From contig NZ_MRCE01000002.1 in NCBI RefSeq assembly GCF_001904725.1, positions 124,001 to 188,000 of the forward strand: DNA of 64,000 bases, given 5' to 3'. Source of the DNA: Phormidium ambiguum IAM M-71 (GTDB lineage: Bacteria; Cyanobacteriota; Cyanobacteriia; Cyanobacteriales; Aerosakkonemataceae). Position numbers and translations under genes: made by a program. The notes below the pieces were generated by a model, which did no database searches, had not been told where the DNA came from, and saw only the letters and a list, made by a program, of their open reading frames with translations. Position 1 is the stretch's first letter. Each line of letters starts with the position of its first letter. This document shows positions 45,936 through 55,911 of this stretch, piece after piece.

Positions 45936-47684
45936 ATGCAACTAAAATTTTGGCAATTAATTTTTACTACCTTAGTATTCTCCTGTAACCTTGTTTTTCC
46001 AGTTCGTTCTCAAGACTTACTTGCGCCAGAGGGAGATACAGGACGTACTGAAAAGCAAGCTGTCCGCGCTAAACAACAGATGGTGGTTAGTGGTAATGTT
46101 TTAGCTTCTCAAGCGGGGATGGCGATTTTGCGGCGCGGGGGTAATGCGGTGGATGCAGCGATCGCTGTTCAAATGGTGTTAACGTTGGTTGAACCGCAGT
46201 CTTCGGGAATTGGCGGTGGGGGGTTTTTACTGTTGTACAATGGCACAACGGGAAAATTACTGAGTTACGATGGTCGGGAAACGGCACCTGGGAAGGCGAG
46301 AAGCGATCGTTTTTTAAATGCCGCAGGTAAACCTTTAGATTTTTTCGAGGCGGTAGTTGGGGGAAAATCTGTTGGTGTACCTGGAGTGGTGCGAATGTTG
46401 GAAATGGTACATCGGGAAGAGGGGAAACTTCCTTGGCGGGAGTTGTTTCAACCAGCGATTCAATTAGCAGAAAATGGCTTTCCGATTTCTCCTCGGTTGT
46501 ATCAATTGCTAAGTAGAGAAAGGTATTTGCAACGTTTTCCTAATAGTAGAAATTATTTTTATTTAGCAAATGGTCAGCCAAAACCTATTGGTAGTAAGTT
46601 AGTAAATCTTCCTTTAGCGGAGGTTTTAAAGGCGATCGCAAATCAAGGCGCAGATGCTTTTTACCAAGGGGAAATTGCGCGAGATATTGTGCAAACTGTT
46701 AATCAAGCACCTGTTAATCCGGGAGATTTGACACTTGCTGATTTAGCTAATTACCAGGCAAAAAAGCGCGATCCTGTTTGTGGTTTATATCGAGTTTACC
46801 AAGTTTGTAGCATGGGGCCACCGAGTTCTGGCGGAATTACCGTTTTGCAAATGTTGGGAATTTTGCAGACTTTTGATCTGGCTAGTTTAAAGTCTAAACC
46901 AATTGAATTGGTACATTTATTTTCGGAGGCGGGTAGGCTGGCTTATGCCGATCGCAATCAGTTTTTAGCCGATCCAGATTTTGTGAAAATTCCTACTCAA
47001 AGATTACTCGATCCACAGTATTTGCGGGTGCGAGGGAGTGCGATCGATCCTAACCGTTCAATGGGAAAAGCTGCACCGGGAAATATTACCAATTCTTCTC
47101 AACAAAATCAATTAATCAATTGGTTAGATATACCCGCAACCACTCATTTTTCGATTATCGATAAAGATGGTAATGCTGTTTCTATGACTAGTACTATTGA
47201 AAGTGGTTTTGGTTCTCGCTTGATGGTGAGGGGGTTTTTATTAAATAATCAATTGACTGATTTTAACTTTGTTCCCCAAGAAAATGGTTTACCTGTTGTT
47301 AATCGTGTCGAAGCTTGGAAACGTCCCCGCAGTTCCATGTCTCCCACAATAGTTTTTAATGCTCAAAAAAAGCCAGTTTTAATTATTGGTTCTCCAGGTG
47401 GTAGCGGAATTATTAATTTTGTCGCTAAGGTTTTGGTGGGAGTTTTAGATTGGAAACTTGATATCCAAGAGGCAATTTCCTTACCTAATTTTGGTAGTAG
47501 AAATAGCCCAACAGAATTGGAAGCTGGTACTAATTATGTTAATTTTAAAGCAGATTTGGAAAGGCGCGGTCATCAGGTAATTGTTGTTCCTTTAAATAGC
47601 GGTTCTCATGGAATTGAAATTAAGAATGGCGAACTCATCGGTGGTGCCGATCCGCGTCGAGAGGGGGTTGCTATTGGTGATTAA
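45936..47684 (+). CDS. ggt: Gamma-glutamyltransferase
   Basis: A 582-residue Ntn-hydrolase. A signal peptide ends near residue 25 (PVRSQD), so it is periplasmic. GGNAVDAAIAVQMVLTLVEPQSSGIGGGGF is the conserved large-subunit motif; the autocatalytic nucleophile is Thr403 in TTHFSIIDKDGNAV; GGSGIINFV lies near the C-terminus. It cleaves and transfers gamma-glutamyl groups from glutathione. Competing hairpins lie upstream. Confidence 0.96.
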   Translation: MQLKFWQLIFTTLVFSCNLVFPVRSQDLLAPEGDTGRTEKQAVRAKQQMVVSGNVLASQAGMAILRRGGNAVDAAIAVQMVLTLVEPQSSGIGGGGFLLLYNGTTGKLLSYDGRETAPGKARSDRFLNAAGKPLDFFEAVVGGKSVGVPGVVRMLEMVHREEGKLPWRELFQPAIQLAENGFPISPRLYQLLSRERYLQRFPNSRNYFYLANGQPKPIGSKLVNLPLAEVLKAIANQGADAFYQGEIARDIVQTVNQAPVNPGDLTLADLANYQAKKRDPVCGLYRVYQVCSMGPPSSGGITVLQMLGILQTFDLASLKSKPIELVHLFSEAGRLAYADRNQFLADPDFVKIPTQRLLDPQYLRVRGSAIDPNRSMGKAAPGNITNSSQQNQLINWLDIPATTHFSIIDKDGNAVSMTSTIESGFGSRLMVRGFLLNNQLTDFNFVPQENGLPVVNRVEAWKRPRSSMSPTIVFNAQKKPVLIIGSPGGSGIINFVAKVLVGVLDWKLDIQEAISLPNFGSRNSPTELEAGTNYVNFKADLERRGHQVIVVPLNSGSHGIEIKNGELIGGADPRREGVAIGD

Positions 47685-47872
47685 AGGAGGTAGGTTTTTT
47701 TGAACCGCGAAGAGCGCGATAGGCGAAGCCTTCCCGAAGGGTAGAGCACGAAGGAAGAGGAAGAAAGAGGAGAGGGTTTTTGGTTTAGTTAACCGCAGAT
47801 GAAGAGGGATGATTTTGTCTGTGGTTTAATATAATTAAGTTTTAAGTGTCTCCATTAAAATCAATAATCATT

Positions 47873-49261
47873 ATGACTCAACGTATTGCTGATATTCTGA
47901 AAAATGGTCAACCTGATGAATCTGTTAAGGTACAAGGTTGGGTTCGCACAAAAAGGGAATTAAAAGAGTTTGCTTTTGTTGAGGTGAATGATGGTTCTTC
48001 AATGGCAAATTTGCAGGTAGTTTTAAATCCTGATTTGGCAGATTACGCTACAGTAATTAAACAATTAAATACTGGTGCATCGGTTGAAGTTGAGGGAATT
48101 TTGGTTGAGTCTCCAGCGAAGGGACAAAGAATTGAGTTAAAAGCTTCAAGTGCAAAAGTATTTGGTGAAGCCGATCCAGAAACTTATCCATTGCAGAAGA
48201 AACGGCATTCTTTTGAGTTTTTAAGAGACATTGGACATTTGCGATCGCGTACTAACACTTTCGGCGCAGTTTTTCGGGTAAGAAATGCTTGTGCAACTGC
48301 GATTCATAATTTCTTTCAAGAACGAGGGTTTTTATGGATTCATGCACCAATTATTACTGCGAGTGACTGCGAAGGTGCAGGCGAAATGTTTACAGTTACT
48401 AGTTTTAATTTAGATAAAGTTCCTCGCACTGAACAGCAAGCAATTGATTATAGTAAAGACTTTTTTGGTCGTCCGGCTTATCTAACAGTTAGCGGACAGT
48501 TGGAAGCAGAAGTTATGGCAATGGCTTTTTCTAATGTTTATACATTTGGGCCAACTTTTCGCGCTGAAAATTCTAATACTTCACGCCATTTAGCCGAGTT
48601 TTGGATGGTAGAACCAGAAATGGCTTTTTGCGATCTTCAAGGGGACATGGATTTAGCAGAAGAATTTCTAAAATACATCTTTAAATATGTGTTGGAAACT
48701 TGTGCTGAAGATATGGAATTTTTCAACCAACGCATTGATAATTCAGTTTTGGCAACAGCAAATAATATCATCAATAATCAGTTTGAACGATTAACTTATA
48801 CTGAAGCAATTAAGATTTTGGAAAAGGCAGATAAAAAGTTTGAGTTTCCCGTTAGTTGGGGTTTAGATTTGCAATCGGAACATGAAAGATATTTGGCCGA
48901 AGAAAAGTTTAAAAAGCCTGTAATTGTTACTGATTATCCGGCAAAAATTAAAGCTTTTTATATGCGGTTAAATGATGATGAACAAACTGTCCGCGCAATG
49001 GATATTTTAGCACCAAAAATAGGCGAAATTATCGGTGGTTCCCAAAGAGAAGAACGGTTAGATGTGCTGGAAAAGCGCATTGAAACTCTAGGAATTGATG
49101 CCAAAACTTTGTGGTGGTATTTAGATTTACGCCGCTTTGGAACAGTTCCTCACGCAGGTTTTGGTTTAGGTTTTGAAAGATTGGTGCAATTTATGACGGG
49201 AATGGCTAATATTAGAGATGTAATTCCCTTCCCCCGTGCGCCATTAACTGTAGAATTTTAA
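47873..49261 (+). CDS. asnS: Asparaginyl-tRNA synthetase
   Basis: About 462 residues from ATG 47873 ([12 protein letters not shown]); the frame continues nine codons upstream. An OB-fold anticodon domain (residues ~15-110: [26 protein letters not shown]) precedes the class II catalytic core: motif 1 around [27 protein letters not shown], motif 2 in [23 protein letters not shown], and motif 3 [11 protein letters not shown] near the C-terminus. It charges tRNA-Asn. Full length. Confidence 0.97.
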   Translation: MTQRIADILKNGQPDESVKVQGWVRTKRELKEFAFVEVNDGSSMANLQVVLNPDLADYATVIKQLNTGASVEVEGILVESPAKGQRIELKASSAKVFGEADPETYPLQKKRHSFEFLRDIGHLRSRTNTFGAVFRVRNACATAIHNFFQERGFLWIHAPIITASDCEGAGEMFTVTSFNLDKVPRTEQQAIDYSKDFFGRPAYLTVSGQLEAEVMAMAFSNVYTFGPTFRAENSNTSRHLAEFWMVEPEMAFCDLQGDMDLAEEFLKYIFKYVLETCAEDMEFFNQRIDNSVLATANNIINNQFERLTYTEAIKILEKADKKFEFPVSWGLDLQSEHERYLAEEKFKKPVIVTDYPAKIKAFYMRLNDDEQTVRAMDILAPKIGEIIGGSQREERLDVLEKRIETLGIDAKTLWWYLDLRRFGTVPHAGFGLGFERLVQFMTGMANIRDVIPFPRAPLTVEF

Positions 49262-49320
49262 AAGCAAAAAATAGAAAGCAGATAAAAGTTAATAATCCCA
49301 TTATTTTATCTGCTTTCTTT

Positions 49321-49430
49321 CATCTGCGTGCATCTGCGTGCATCTGCGGTTTAATAATTAAAACTTTAAACTTTGACCAGAAGTTGAAATTAAAACATCT
49401 GTGTTTATCTGTGGTCATCTGTGGTAACAA
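49321..49430. repeat. Short tandem repeat CATCTGCGTG / CATCTGTGGT
   Basis: Three tandem CATCTGCGTG-like decamers occur at 49321-49348, and three CATCTGTGG(T)-like copies at about 49397-49429. The CTGCG family also appears at 9873-9903 and 25802-25825. It lies in the 193-bp gap between asnS and the M28 peptidase gene. Confidence 0.75.
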
Positions 49431-49454
49431 AATATATATTATTAACATCAAAAA

Positions 49455-50489
49455 ATGAAAAAATGGTTATGGTGGGGATGGTTATTTGCGATCGCCACAA
49501 CTACAACAATATTTTTATACTCATACACTAACAACTTCGTTAGCAATTGGTACTCCAACTTATTAGCATCCCAACTAAAAGAAAATCACACTCCAGAAAT
49601 AGTCGAAAAACCAATTTCTACATCAAAACTTAAAACCACGCAAGCGATCGCAGTACCAAAAGTTAGTAACCGCCAACTACTAGCACATATTAAAGCCTTA
49701 GACTTTGAACGCTACGAAGATGCTAGCCGCAGTAAAACCAGAGATTATATTATTAACAATTTAAAAAAATCGGGATGGTCGCCAACTTTACAAACCTTTG
49801 AGTATGGAGTCAATATAGTAGCAGAAAAACCCGGAACTAGCCCAAAAGCAGGAACCATTTTATTAGGAGCGCATTATGACACAGTGATTAATTCGTCGGG
49901 TGCAGATGATAATGCAAGCGGTGTTGCGACAGTTTTAGAAGTAGCCCGTTTATTGAGAAATATTCCTACAGTAAAAAGCTTAAAAATCATCTTTTTTGAT
50001 TTAGAAGAAAAAGGGCTTTTGGGTAGTTTTGCTTTTACTAATAAACCTGACAATTTAATCGATTTAGAAGGTGCAATTATTTTAGATATGGTTGGTTTTG
50101 CTTGCCATACTCCCGGTTGTCAGCAATACCCTTCTGGTTTACCAATTACAGCGCCAAGTGATAAAGGAGATTTTTTAGCAGTAATAGGTGATGCTGAAAA
50201 TTCCCAATTACTTGGAGCTTTTAGTAACCAAAATTTTCATAAATTACCTCCAGTCGTGACTTTACCTATTCCTTTGAAAGGTGTATTGACTCCTGATGTA
50301 TTGCGTAGCGATCATGCACCATTTTGGTTGCGGGGAATAGGCGCAGTTTTAATTACTGATACAGCAAATTTTCGTTCTCCTCACTATCATAAACCGACTG
50401 ATAAACCTGACACAATCGACCAAAAATTTTTTACTGGGTCAGCGCAAATTATCACTAATGGTATGGTTACAGTATTACAAAACCAGTAG
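49455..50489 (+). CDS. M28 family peptidase (zinc aminopeptidase-like)
   Basis: A 344-residue protein. An N-terminal anchor (~residues 1-25, WLWWGWLFAIATTTTIFLYS) may be an uncleaved signal anchor. M28 metal ligands: LLGAHYDTV (His and Asp), GADDNASGVATVLEVARLL (bridging Asp), FFDLEEKGLLGS (Glu), and VIGD..., DHAPFWLRG (C-terminal His-containing ligand). It probably hydrolyses peptides in the periplasm or on the outer face of the inner membrane. A terminator follows at 50543-50575. Confidence 0.88.
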   Translation: MKKWLWWGWLFAIATTTTIFLYSYTNNFVSNWYSNLLASQLKENHTPEIVEKPISTSKLKTTQAIAVPKVSNRQLLAHIKALDFERYEDASRSKTRDYIINNLKKSGWSPTLQTFEYGVNIVAEKPGTSPKAGTILLGAHYDTVINSSGADDNASGVATVLEVARLLRNIPTVKSLKIIFFDLEEKGLLGSFAFTNKPDNLIDLEGAIILDMVGFACHTPGCQQYPSGLPITAPSDKGDFLAVIGDAENSQLLGAFSNQNFHKLPPVVTLPIPLKGVLTPDVLRSDHAPFWLRGIGAVLITDTANFRSPHYHKPTDKPDTIDQKFFTGSAQIITNGMVTVLQNQ

Positions 50490-50542
50490 TTATTTAGCGA
50501 TCCAAATAAATAATGAATATAATGAATTTTATTGGTTATAAA

Positions 50543-50575
50543 ACTAAGTGCAAAAGCTTAGTGATATTTTTTATT
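50543..50575 (+). terminator. Terminator of the M28 peptidase gene
   Basis: ACTAAG (50543-50548) and CTTAGT (50557-50562) with an 8-base loop are followed by GATATTTTTTATTTT. Confidence 0.7.
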
Positions 50576-50588
50576 TTGTTAGGAGCAT

Positions 50589-50636
50589 GGCTCAAAAGCG
50601 CTGCTGTGGATTGAGAAAGCAGCGACAGTTTGAGCC
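50589..50636. other. Two-part dyad, possible small RNA or palindrome
   Basis: GGCTCAAA (50589-50596) pairs with TTTGAGCC (50629-50636), and the inner GCTGCT (50600-50605) pairs with AGCAGC (50618-50623). The 48-nt structure has only short internal loops. No T-run follows on either strand. Confidence 0.4.
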
Positions 50637-50700
50637 AGAGTTTTACAAGGCTTAAAAAGCTCATGGAAGCCAAGAACAAAGGGCTTTAACCAAAATTTAC

Positions 50701-50970
50701 TTATGCTGCACGACGGGTAAATAGATTCCATAGGAAGATGGCAACTATCGCACCTAAAACAGCAACAATGATGCCAACAATACTTAAACTTGATGAAGTG
50801 AGTGCTAAAGTACCCGTAGTAAATAAGTTAGCTAAACTTCCACCTACAAAAGCGCCAATGATACCTAATAAGATTGTGCCGAGAATGCCACCACCTTGAT
50901 GTCCGGGATAGATAGCTTTTGCGATCGCACCTGCAATCAATCCTAAAATAACCCAAGCCAGAATATTCAT
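50701..50970 (-). CDS. GlsB/YeaQ/YmgE-family stress membrane protein
   Basis: An 89-residue hydrophobic protein. MNILAWVILGLIAGAIAKAIYPGHQGGGILGTILLGIIGAFVGG is the family core, followed by a second and third helix (LSIVGIIVAVLGAIVAIFLW). Members are induced by envelope, heat or oxidative stress and sit in the inner membrane; the biochemical role is unresolved. This gene marks the left end of the stress-type cluster that extends to 61264. Confidence 0.9.
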   Translation of the reverse strand: MNILAWVILGLIAGAIAKAIYPGHQGGGILGTILLGIIGAFVGGSLANLFTTGTLALTSSSLSIVGIIVAVLGAIVAIFLWNLFTRRAA

Positions 50971-51253
50971 GATAACCTTTCTTTAACCTCTTCTTTTGAC
51001 ATTTACAATCTATCAGTCAACATTTACTCGACCCATCTGCCATTCGATATAAACTCATTTTTCCTAGAGGAATAAATGTTTATTTACTCAGTTAACAAGA
51101 AATAAAGACATTACTTGACTGAGGTTTTACCGACTTTACGGGAAAAATAGAGAGGTACTAGACAATTAGTTACTAGCAGCAATCAGGCAGTAGAATTGGG
51201 TAAATTTTAGTCATGATAAGTAAAATATGGTGAAGTCATTGGAGAGATAGAAC

Positions 51254-54200
51254 ATGAATGTTCCTGAAAATATTTTTGTGTGTGGTGGATCGATGGGAGC
51301 ATTAATGCGATGTTTTGATTGGGAAAGTACTCCTTTAGGTATAGTGGAAAATTGGCCTCAAAGTTTAAGAACTGCGGTCAACATTTTGCTTAATTCTCCT
51401 TATCCAACCTTCATTTGCTGGGGTTATCATTCAATTAAGTTATACAACGATAATTACATCCCCTATTTGGTAGAAAAACACCCACAAGCTTTAGGAAAAC
51501 CATTGCCTGAAGTTTGCCCGGAAATGTGGTCGAATATAAGTTCAATGCTGGAAAGAGTTAAAGAAACTGGTAAACCTGCCGTATCAGACAATACCAAGCT
51601 ATTCAAGTATTGCAACAATTACCGAGAAGAAACATATCTAAAATTTTCTTTTAGTCCCATTCTGGATGAAAAAAATCAGGTAGGAGGAATTTTTGTCAAT
51701 TGCACAGAAACTATTAAAAATGTGCATCATAAGGTTGCATTCAATCAAGATTTATTACCCGAAAGCCAACATATTTTACAGCAAATAACTGATACAATTC
51801 CCGGAATTTTATATATTTATGATTTAGCAGAAAATCGTAATATTTATGTAAATCAGCAAATTAGCGAACTGTTAGGATATACTCCAGAACAAATTCAAGG
51901 AATGGGAGAAATGTTATTTCCTGAATTAGTTCACCCTGAAGATTTAGCTAAGTTTCCCGAATATATCCAGCAGTTTCATTCCTTAAAAAAAGGAGAAGTT
52001 TTAGAATTAGAATATCGGATGCGACGAGCTAACGGTGAATGGTGTTGTTTGCATGGTCGAGCAACTGTATTTAATAAAAATGCTGATGGTACGCCCAGAC
52101 AAATTCTCGGTACTGCTAATGATATTACTAAACGAAAGCAAGCTTTATCAGATTTACAATTGCAAAAAGAGCGCTTTGAATTAGCAGCCGCAGCTGTAAA
52201 TTGCTTAATTTATGATTGGAATCTTGAAACGAATATAGTAGAAAGAACTGATGGGTTAACACGGATTTTTGGTTATTTACCAGAAGAAGCTGAGCCGACC
52301 AGAGATTGGTGGTCAAGTTTAATTCATTCCGAAGATTTACCCTTGATAAAGGAGAAATTAATTTCTCAATTAATTAATCAAAATCGTTATGAAATTGAAT
52401 ATCGAGTTCGTTGTAAAAATAATCAATATTTGTATGTAATAGATCAAGGTTTTGTAGTTAAAGATAGTCAGGATAATCCGGTACGAGTAGTGGGAACAAC
52501 TACAGATATTAGCGATCGCAAAAATTTAGAAATCGCCTTGCAACATTCTCAAACCAAACTTAATGATATTCTCAATAGTGCGATCGCAGCTATTATTAGT
52601 TATCGAATATTTGCTGATGGTAGTTGGGAATTTGAATATTTTTCCGCAGGTTGTGAAAAAGTTTTTGGTTTTACTGCCGCAGAATTAACCGAAAATCATC
52701 ATCTTTGGATGTCACGAGTATTACCAGAAGATTTAGCAGTCTTACTACCTAACCGTTATCAAGATATTTTTGCCGATCGAACTAATTTAATGGAGTATCG
52801 ATTTAAACATAAAGATGGGACTTGGCGTTGGATTTCTGATATTATGACCTCCCGATATGAGGCAGAATTTAATTGTTGGATTGCCACTGCTGTCGCTACT
52901 GATATTACTGAACGCAAACAATTATTAGGTGATGTGCAACAACGAGCAAATCAATTACGTGGATTAACCGAAGCATCTTTGCTCATGAATTCTGTTTTAT
53001 CAATTGAACAAGTTCTACAAATAGTGACAAAACAGGCACAAGAGATTATTGGCGCTCATCAATCAATTACAACTATGGCGATCGAAGGAAATCAGCAAAA
53101 AACAATTAATGCTGTCTCTTTCTCCGAAAAATATACTGAATGGAAAGATTATCAACATAAATTTTATATTTGGCAAATTTATCCCCAAATTCGCCAAAAC
53201 AATCAAGTTTTAAGAATGACAGAAACCCAGTTAATTTTAGATAATAAATGGATACAGTTCAATCAAGAAATAGAAAAGTATTTACCAATGAGGGGTTTAT
53301 TAGTTGCGCCATTAATTAGAAGAGATGGAGTAAATATAGGAGCAATTCAACTATCTGATAAATACTTTGGTGATTTTACTGAAGCAGATGCAGATATTTT
53401 AGTGCAGTTAGCGCAAATTGCTTCTGTAGCGATCGAAAATTCTCGGTTATATGAAGCAGCACAAAACGCCCGGACTCAAGCAGAATCAGCTAACAGAATC
53501 AAAGATGAATTTTTAGCAGTTCTTTCCCATGAATTGCGCTCTCCTTTAAATCCGATTGTCGGTTGGTCAAAATTACTACGAAGTCGCAAACTCGATCAAA
53601 AAACTATCGATCGCGCTTTAGAAACAATAGAGCGTAATGCTAAACTTCAAACTGAATTAATCGAGGATTTATTAGATGTTTCCCGGATTCTTCAAGGTAA
53701 ACTTACGCTCAATGTTTGTTCTGTAGATTTAAAAAGTATTATTCATGCCGCAATTGAAACTGTGCATTTAGCGGCTGAAGCAAAATCAATTCAAATCAAA
53801 ACTCTGTTTCCATCAAATATTAGCTTAATTTCTGGCGATCCGAATCGATTGCAACAAGTAATTTGGAATTTGCTTTCTAATGCAGTTAAGTTTACCCCTA
53901 ATGGCGGACAAGTAGAAATTGAATTAGAGCAAATAAGTGGCTTTGCATTAGTTAGAGTCAGCGATACTGGTAAAGGAATTCAACCTGATTTTCTCCCCTA
54001 TATATTTGATTATTTTCGTCAAGAAAATAGCAGTACAACTCGCAAATTTGGTGGTTTAGGTTTAGGTTTAGCAATTGTACGCCATTTAGTAGAATTACAT
54101 GGAGGAATTGTCCAAGCAGACAGTCTAGGTGAAGGTAAAGGAGCTACTTTTACAGTTCAATTACCAGTAAAAGAAATTAGTTTAGAAACAAAACTAGAAA

Positions 54201-54607
54201 CCAAAGATTCTGAGTTAAACATAAAATTAGATGGTGTGCGAGCTTTAGTTGTAGACGATCTAGCAGATACGCGAGAATTAATTGTCACTCTGCTAGAACA
54301 AGCAAACGCCAAAGTAATTTCAGTCGCCTCGGCTCAAGAAGCGTTAAAAGTTTTAGCACAATCAGAAATTGATGTTTTATTAAGTGATATTGGAATGCCA
54401 GAAATTGATGGTTATATGTTAATCCGCGAAATTAGAAATCACGCCAACCAAAAAATTAACCAAATTCCAGCGATCGCGCTTACCGCTTATGTGGGTGAAG
54501 TTAATCAGCAACAAGCCCTCAAAGCCGGATTTCAAAAACATATATCTAAACCTGTAGAACCAGTTGAGTTAATTGCCCTAGTAGCTAACTTAGTTAATCA
54601 TTCGTAA
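51254..54607 (+). CDS. Large PAS-rich hybrid histidine kinase with C-terminal receiver
   Basis: A 1117-residue sensor. An N-terminal domain (~10-155) has MRCFDWESTPLGIVENWPQSLRTAV and LYNDNYIPYLVEKHPQALGK, typical of a PAS-like start of cyanobacterial sensors. PAS domains follow at ~175-300, 305-430 and 435-565 (RIFGYLPEE, GTTTDISDRK, VFGFTAAELTE). GAF at ~570-740 (ASLLMNSVLSIEQVLQIVTKQAQEIIGAHQS). HisKA with LSHELRSPLNPIVGWSKLL near residue 759; HATPase at ~855-980 (NRLQQVIWNLLSNAVKF, GLGLGLAIVR); receiver at ~993-1112 with VVDD, LLSDIGMPEIDGY and SKPVEP. No transmembrane segment and no clear bilin-binding Cys were seen. The downstream stand-alone receiver at 60836 resembles its receiver. 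Confidence 0.92.
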   Translation: MNVPENIFVCGGSMGALMRCFDWESTPLGIVENWPQSLRTAVNILLNSPYPTFICWGYHSIKLYNDNYIPYLVEKHPQALGKPLPEVCPEMWSNISSMLERVKETGKPAVSDNTKLFKYCNNYREETYLKFSFSPILDEKNQVGGIFVNCTETIKNVHHKVAFNQDLLPESQHILQQITDTIPGILYIYDLAENRNIYVNQQISELLGYTPEQIQGMGEMLFPELVHPEDLAKFPEYIQQFHSLKKGEVLELEYRMRRANGEWCCLHGRATVFNKNADGTPRQILGTANDITKRKQALSDLQLQKERFELAAAAVNCLIYDWNLETNIVERTDGLTRIFGYLPEEAEPTRDWWSSLIHSEDLPLIKEKLISQLINQNRYEIEYRVRCKNNQYLYVIDQGFVVKDSQDNPVRVVGTTTDISDRKNLEIALQHSQTKLNDILNSAIAAIISYRIFADGSWEFEYFSAGCEKVFGFTAAELTENHHLWMSRVLPEDLAVLLPNRYQDIFADRTNLMEYRFKHKDGTWRWISDIMTSRYEAEFNCWIATAVATDITERKQLLGDVQQRANQLRGLTEASLLMNSVLSIEQVLQIVTKQAQEIIGAHQSITTMAIEGNQQKTINAVSFSEKYTEWKDYQHKFYIWQIYPQIRQNNQVLRMTETQLILDNKWIQFNQEIEKYLPMRGLLVAPLIRRDGVNIGAIQLSDKYFGDFTEADADILVQLAQIASVAIENSRLYEAAQNARTQAESANRIKDEFLAVLSHELRSPLNPIVGWSKLLRSRKLDQKTIDRALETIERNAKLQTELIEDLLDVSRILQGKLTLNVCSVDLKSIIHAAIETVHLAAEAKSIQIKTLFPSNISLISGDPNRLQQVIWNLLSNAVKFTPNGGQVEIELEQISGFALVRVSDTGKGIQPDFLPYIFDYFRQENSSTTRKFGGLGLGLAIVRHLVELHGGIVQADSLGEGKGATFTVQLPVKEISLETKLETKDSELNIKLDGVRALVVDDLADTRELIVTLLEQANAKVISVASAQEALKVLAQSEIDVLLSDIGMPEIDGYMLIREIRNHANQKINQIPAIALTAYVGEVNQQQALKAGFQKHISKPVEPVELIALVANLVNHS

Positions 54608-54610
54608 GTT

Positions 54611-54638
54611 GTAGAGACGTTGTATACAACGTCTTTAC
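54611..54638. repeat. Dispersed palindrome GTAGAGACGTTG / CAACGTCTTTAC
   Basis: The arms GTAGAGACGTTG (54611-54622) and CAACGTCTTTAC (54627-54638) have one mismatch and a TATA loop. It follows the hybrid kinase stop by 4 bases, with no T-run after it. It shares GTAGAGACGT with 28980-28989. Confidence 0.65.
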
Positions 54639-54658
54639 AGGTATCTAAACATTATCTT

Positions 54659-54727
54659 TCATCGCAAAAGCGCGTCTAAATACCCACTGCCTTGAGAAGC
54701 ACCTGTAATTAGTACGGTTTCAGTCAT
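54659..54727 (-). pseudogene. Remnant of an SDR (short-chain dehydrogenase) gene, N-terminal part only
   Basis: On the minus strand an ATG at 54727 opens MTETVLITGASQGSGYLDALLR and stops at 54659 (TGA). The first 15 residues are the canonical nucleotide-binding start of SDR enzymes (TGxxxGxG, here TGASQGSG). The following residues do not match the family, so a deletion removed the rest. The 369-bp gap between the kinase and crtW holds only this and the palindrome. It may be debris of gene loss or rearrangement. Confidence 0.65.
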
Positions 54728-54976
54728 AAATTTGTTCACAAATCTGCTTTGTTTTCTCTCAGCTTGGCAAACAAAATTAGAAAAATCTTCTCACTTTTGT
54801 CTAATTTTAACTACTTATTAAATATTCTACTTTCTTTAGGTATAGCCACATAATTTTTTGTATTATTTAACCCATAAATATCTGCCTTCAGAAGTGCAAG
54901 ACTTTTAGAACTGTAGACAGAGAAAAGAAAAAAATTTAACAGTTACGATATAAAAGTAATTGTTAAGTAATGTAAC

Positions 54977-55765
54977 ATGACGACTGAAGTTACAAATTTG
55001 TCGGCTTTTAATAACACTATTAAAAGTAGAGAAGACAACTTTTCTTGTCTATCAATTTCTCGGAATATAGCTAATTTTTATGGAATAATAATTGCTGCTG
55101 TTATTTTTTCATTATGGGCAACTAGTTTAGGGATACTACTTTCTATTGATGTCAGCAACCTACAGCTTTTATGGCTCATACCTGCTATATTTTGGCAAAC
55201 CTTTCTCTATGCAGGTTTGTTTATCACTGCCCATGATGCTATGCACGGTGTAGTATTCCCTGTCAATCTAAAAATGAACCATTCAATCGGAGCGATCGCA
55301 GTATTTTTATACGGTTTATTTTCCTATCAAAATTTACTGAAAAAACATTGGTTACATCATCGTTATCCGGCGACTGAACTAGATCCAGATTATCATGATT
55401 TGGTACACGAAAGCTTTTTTTCTTGGTATTTCCATTTTATGAAAAACTACTCCCATTGGAAACAAATTTTAGGGTTAGGATTAGTGTTTTTGTTACTAGC
55501 TGAAGGTTTACATATAGCCAAAATAAATTTAATTATATTTTGGATTATTCCCTCACTTTTAAGTTCATTACAATTGTTTTATTTTGGAACTTTTCTCACC
55601 CATCGAGAGCCAAAAGAAGGCTATAGCAATCCGCATAGAACCACAAGTAATCATCTTTCACCTTTCTGGTCATTCATTACCTGTTACCATTTTGGCTACC
55701 ATAAGGAACATCACGAACACCCTCATCTTCCTTGGTGGAAACTACCAGAAGTTTACCAAAAATAG
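54977..55765 (+). CDS. crtW: Beta-carotene ketolase CrtW
   Basis: A 262-residue membrane di-iron oxygenase of the fatty-acid desaturase superfamily. The histidine motifs are ITAHDAMHG (HDxxH), HWLHHRYPATELDPDYH (HxxHH) and GYHKEHHEHPHLPWWKLPE (HxxHH), and the last also contains the CrtW signature HxxHHExPHLPWW. Three or four hydrophobic helices lie between. It adds 4-keto groups to beta-carotene, giving echinenone or canthaxanthin; these can serve photoprotection and as OCP ligands. ATG at 54977. No OCP gene is in the window. Confidence 0.93.
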   Translation: MTTEVTNLSAFNNTIKSREDNFSCLSISRNIANFYGIIIAAVIFSLWATSLGILLSIDVSNLQLLWLIPAIFWQTFLYAGLFITAHDAMHGVVFPVNLKMNHSIGAIAVFLYGLFSYQNLLKKHWLHHRYPATELDPDYHDLVHESFFSWYFHFMKNYSHWKQILGLGLVFLLLAEGLHIAKINLIIFWIIPSLLSSLQLFYFGTFLTHREPKEGYSNPHRTTSNHLSPFWSFITCYHFGYHKEHHEHPHLPWWKLPEVYQK

Positions 55766-55911
55766 TTGAATAGTTTTAAATAGTTAATTCAGCAATAAAT
55801 AACTCAAAAATAAATTTTGATATGTTCATACTCAAGACTGATTAAACTGATTGATTCGCTTGTCAGGATGATCGCAAATTCAAAAAGTATAGCGTGAGTA
55901 GAGGTTGAAAA

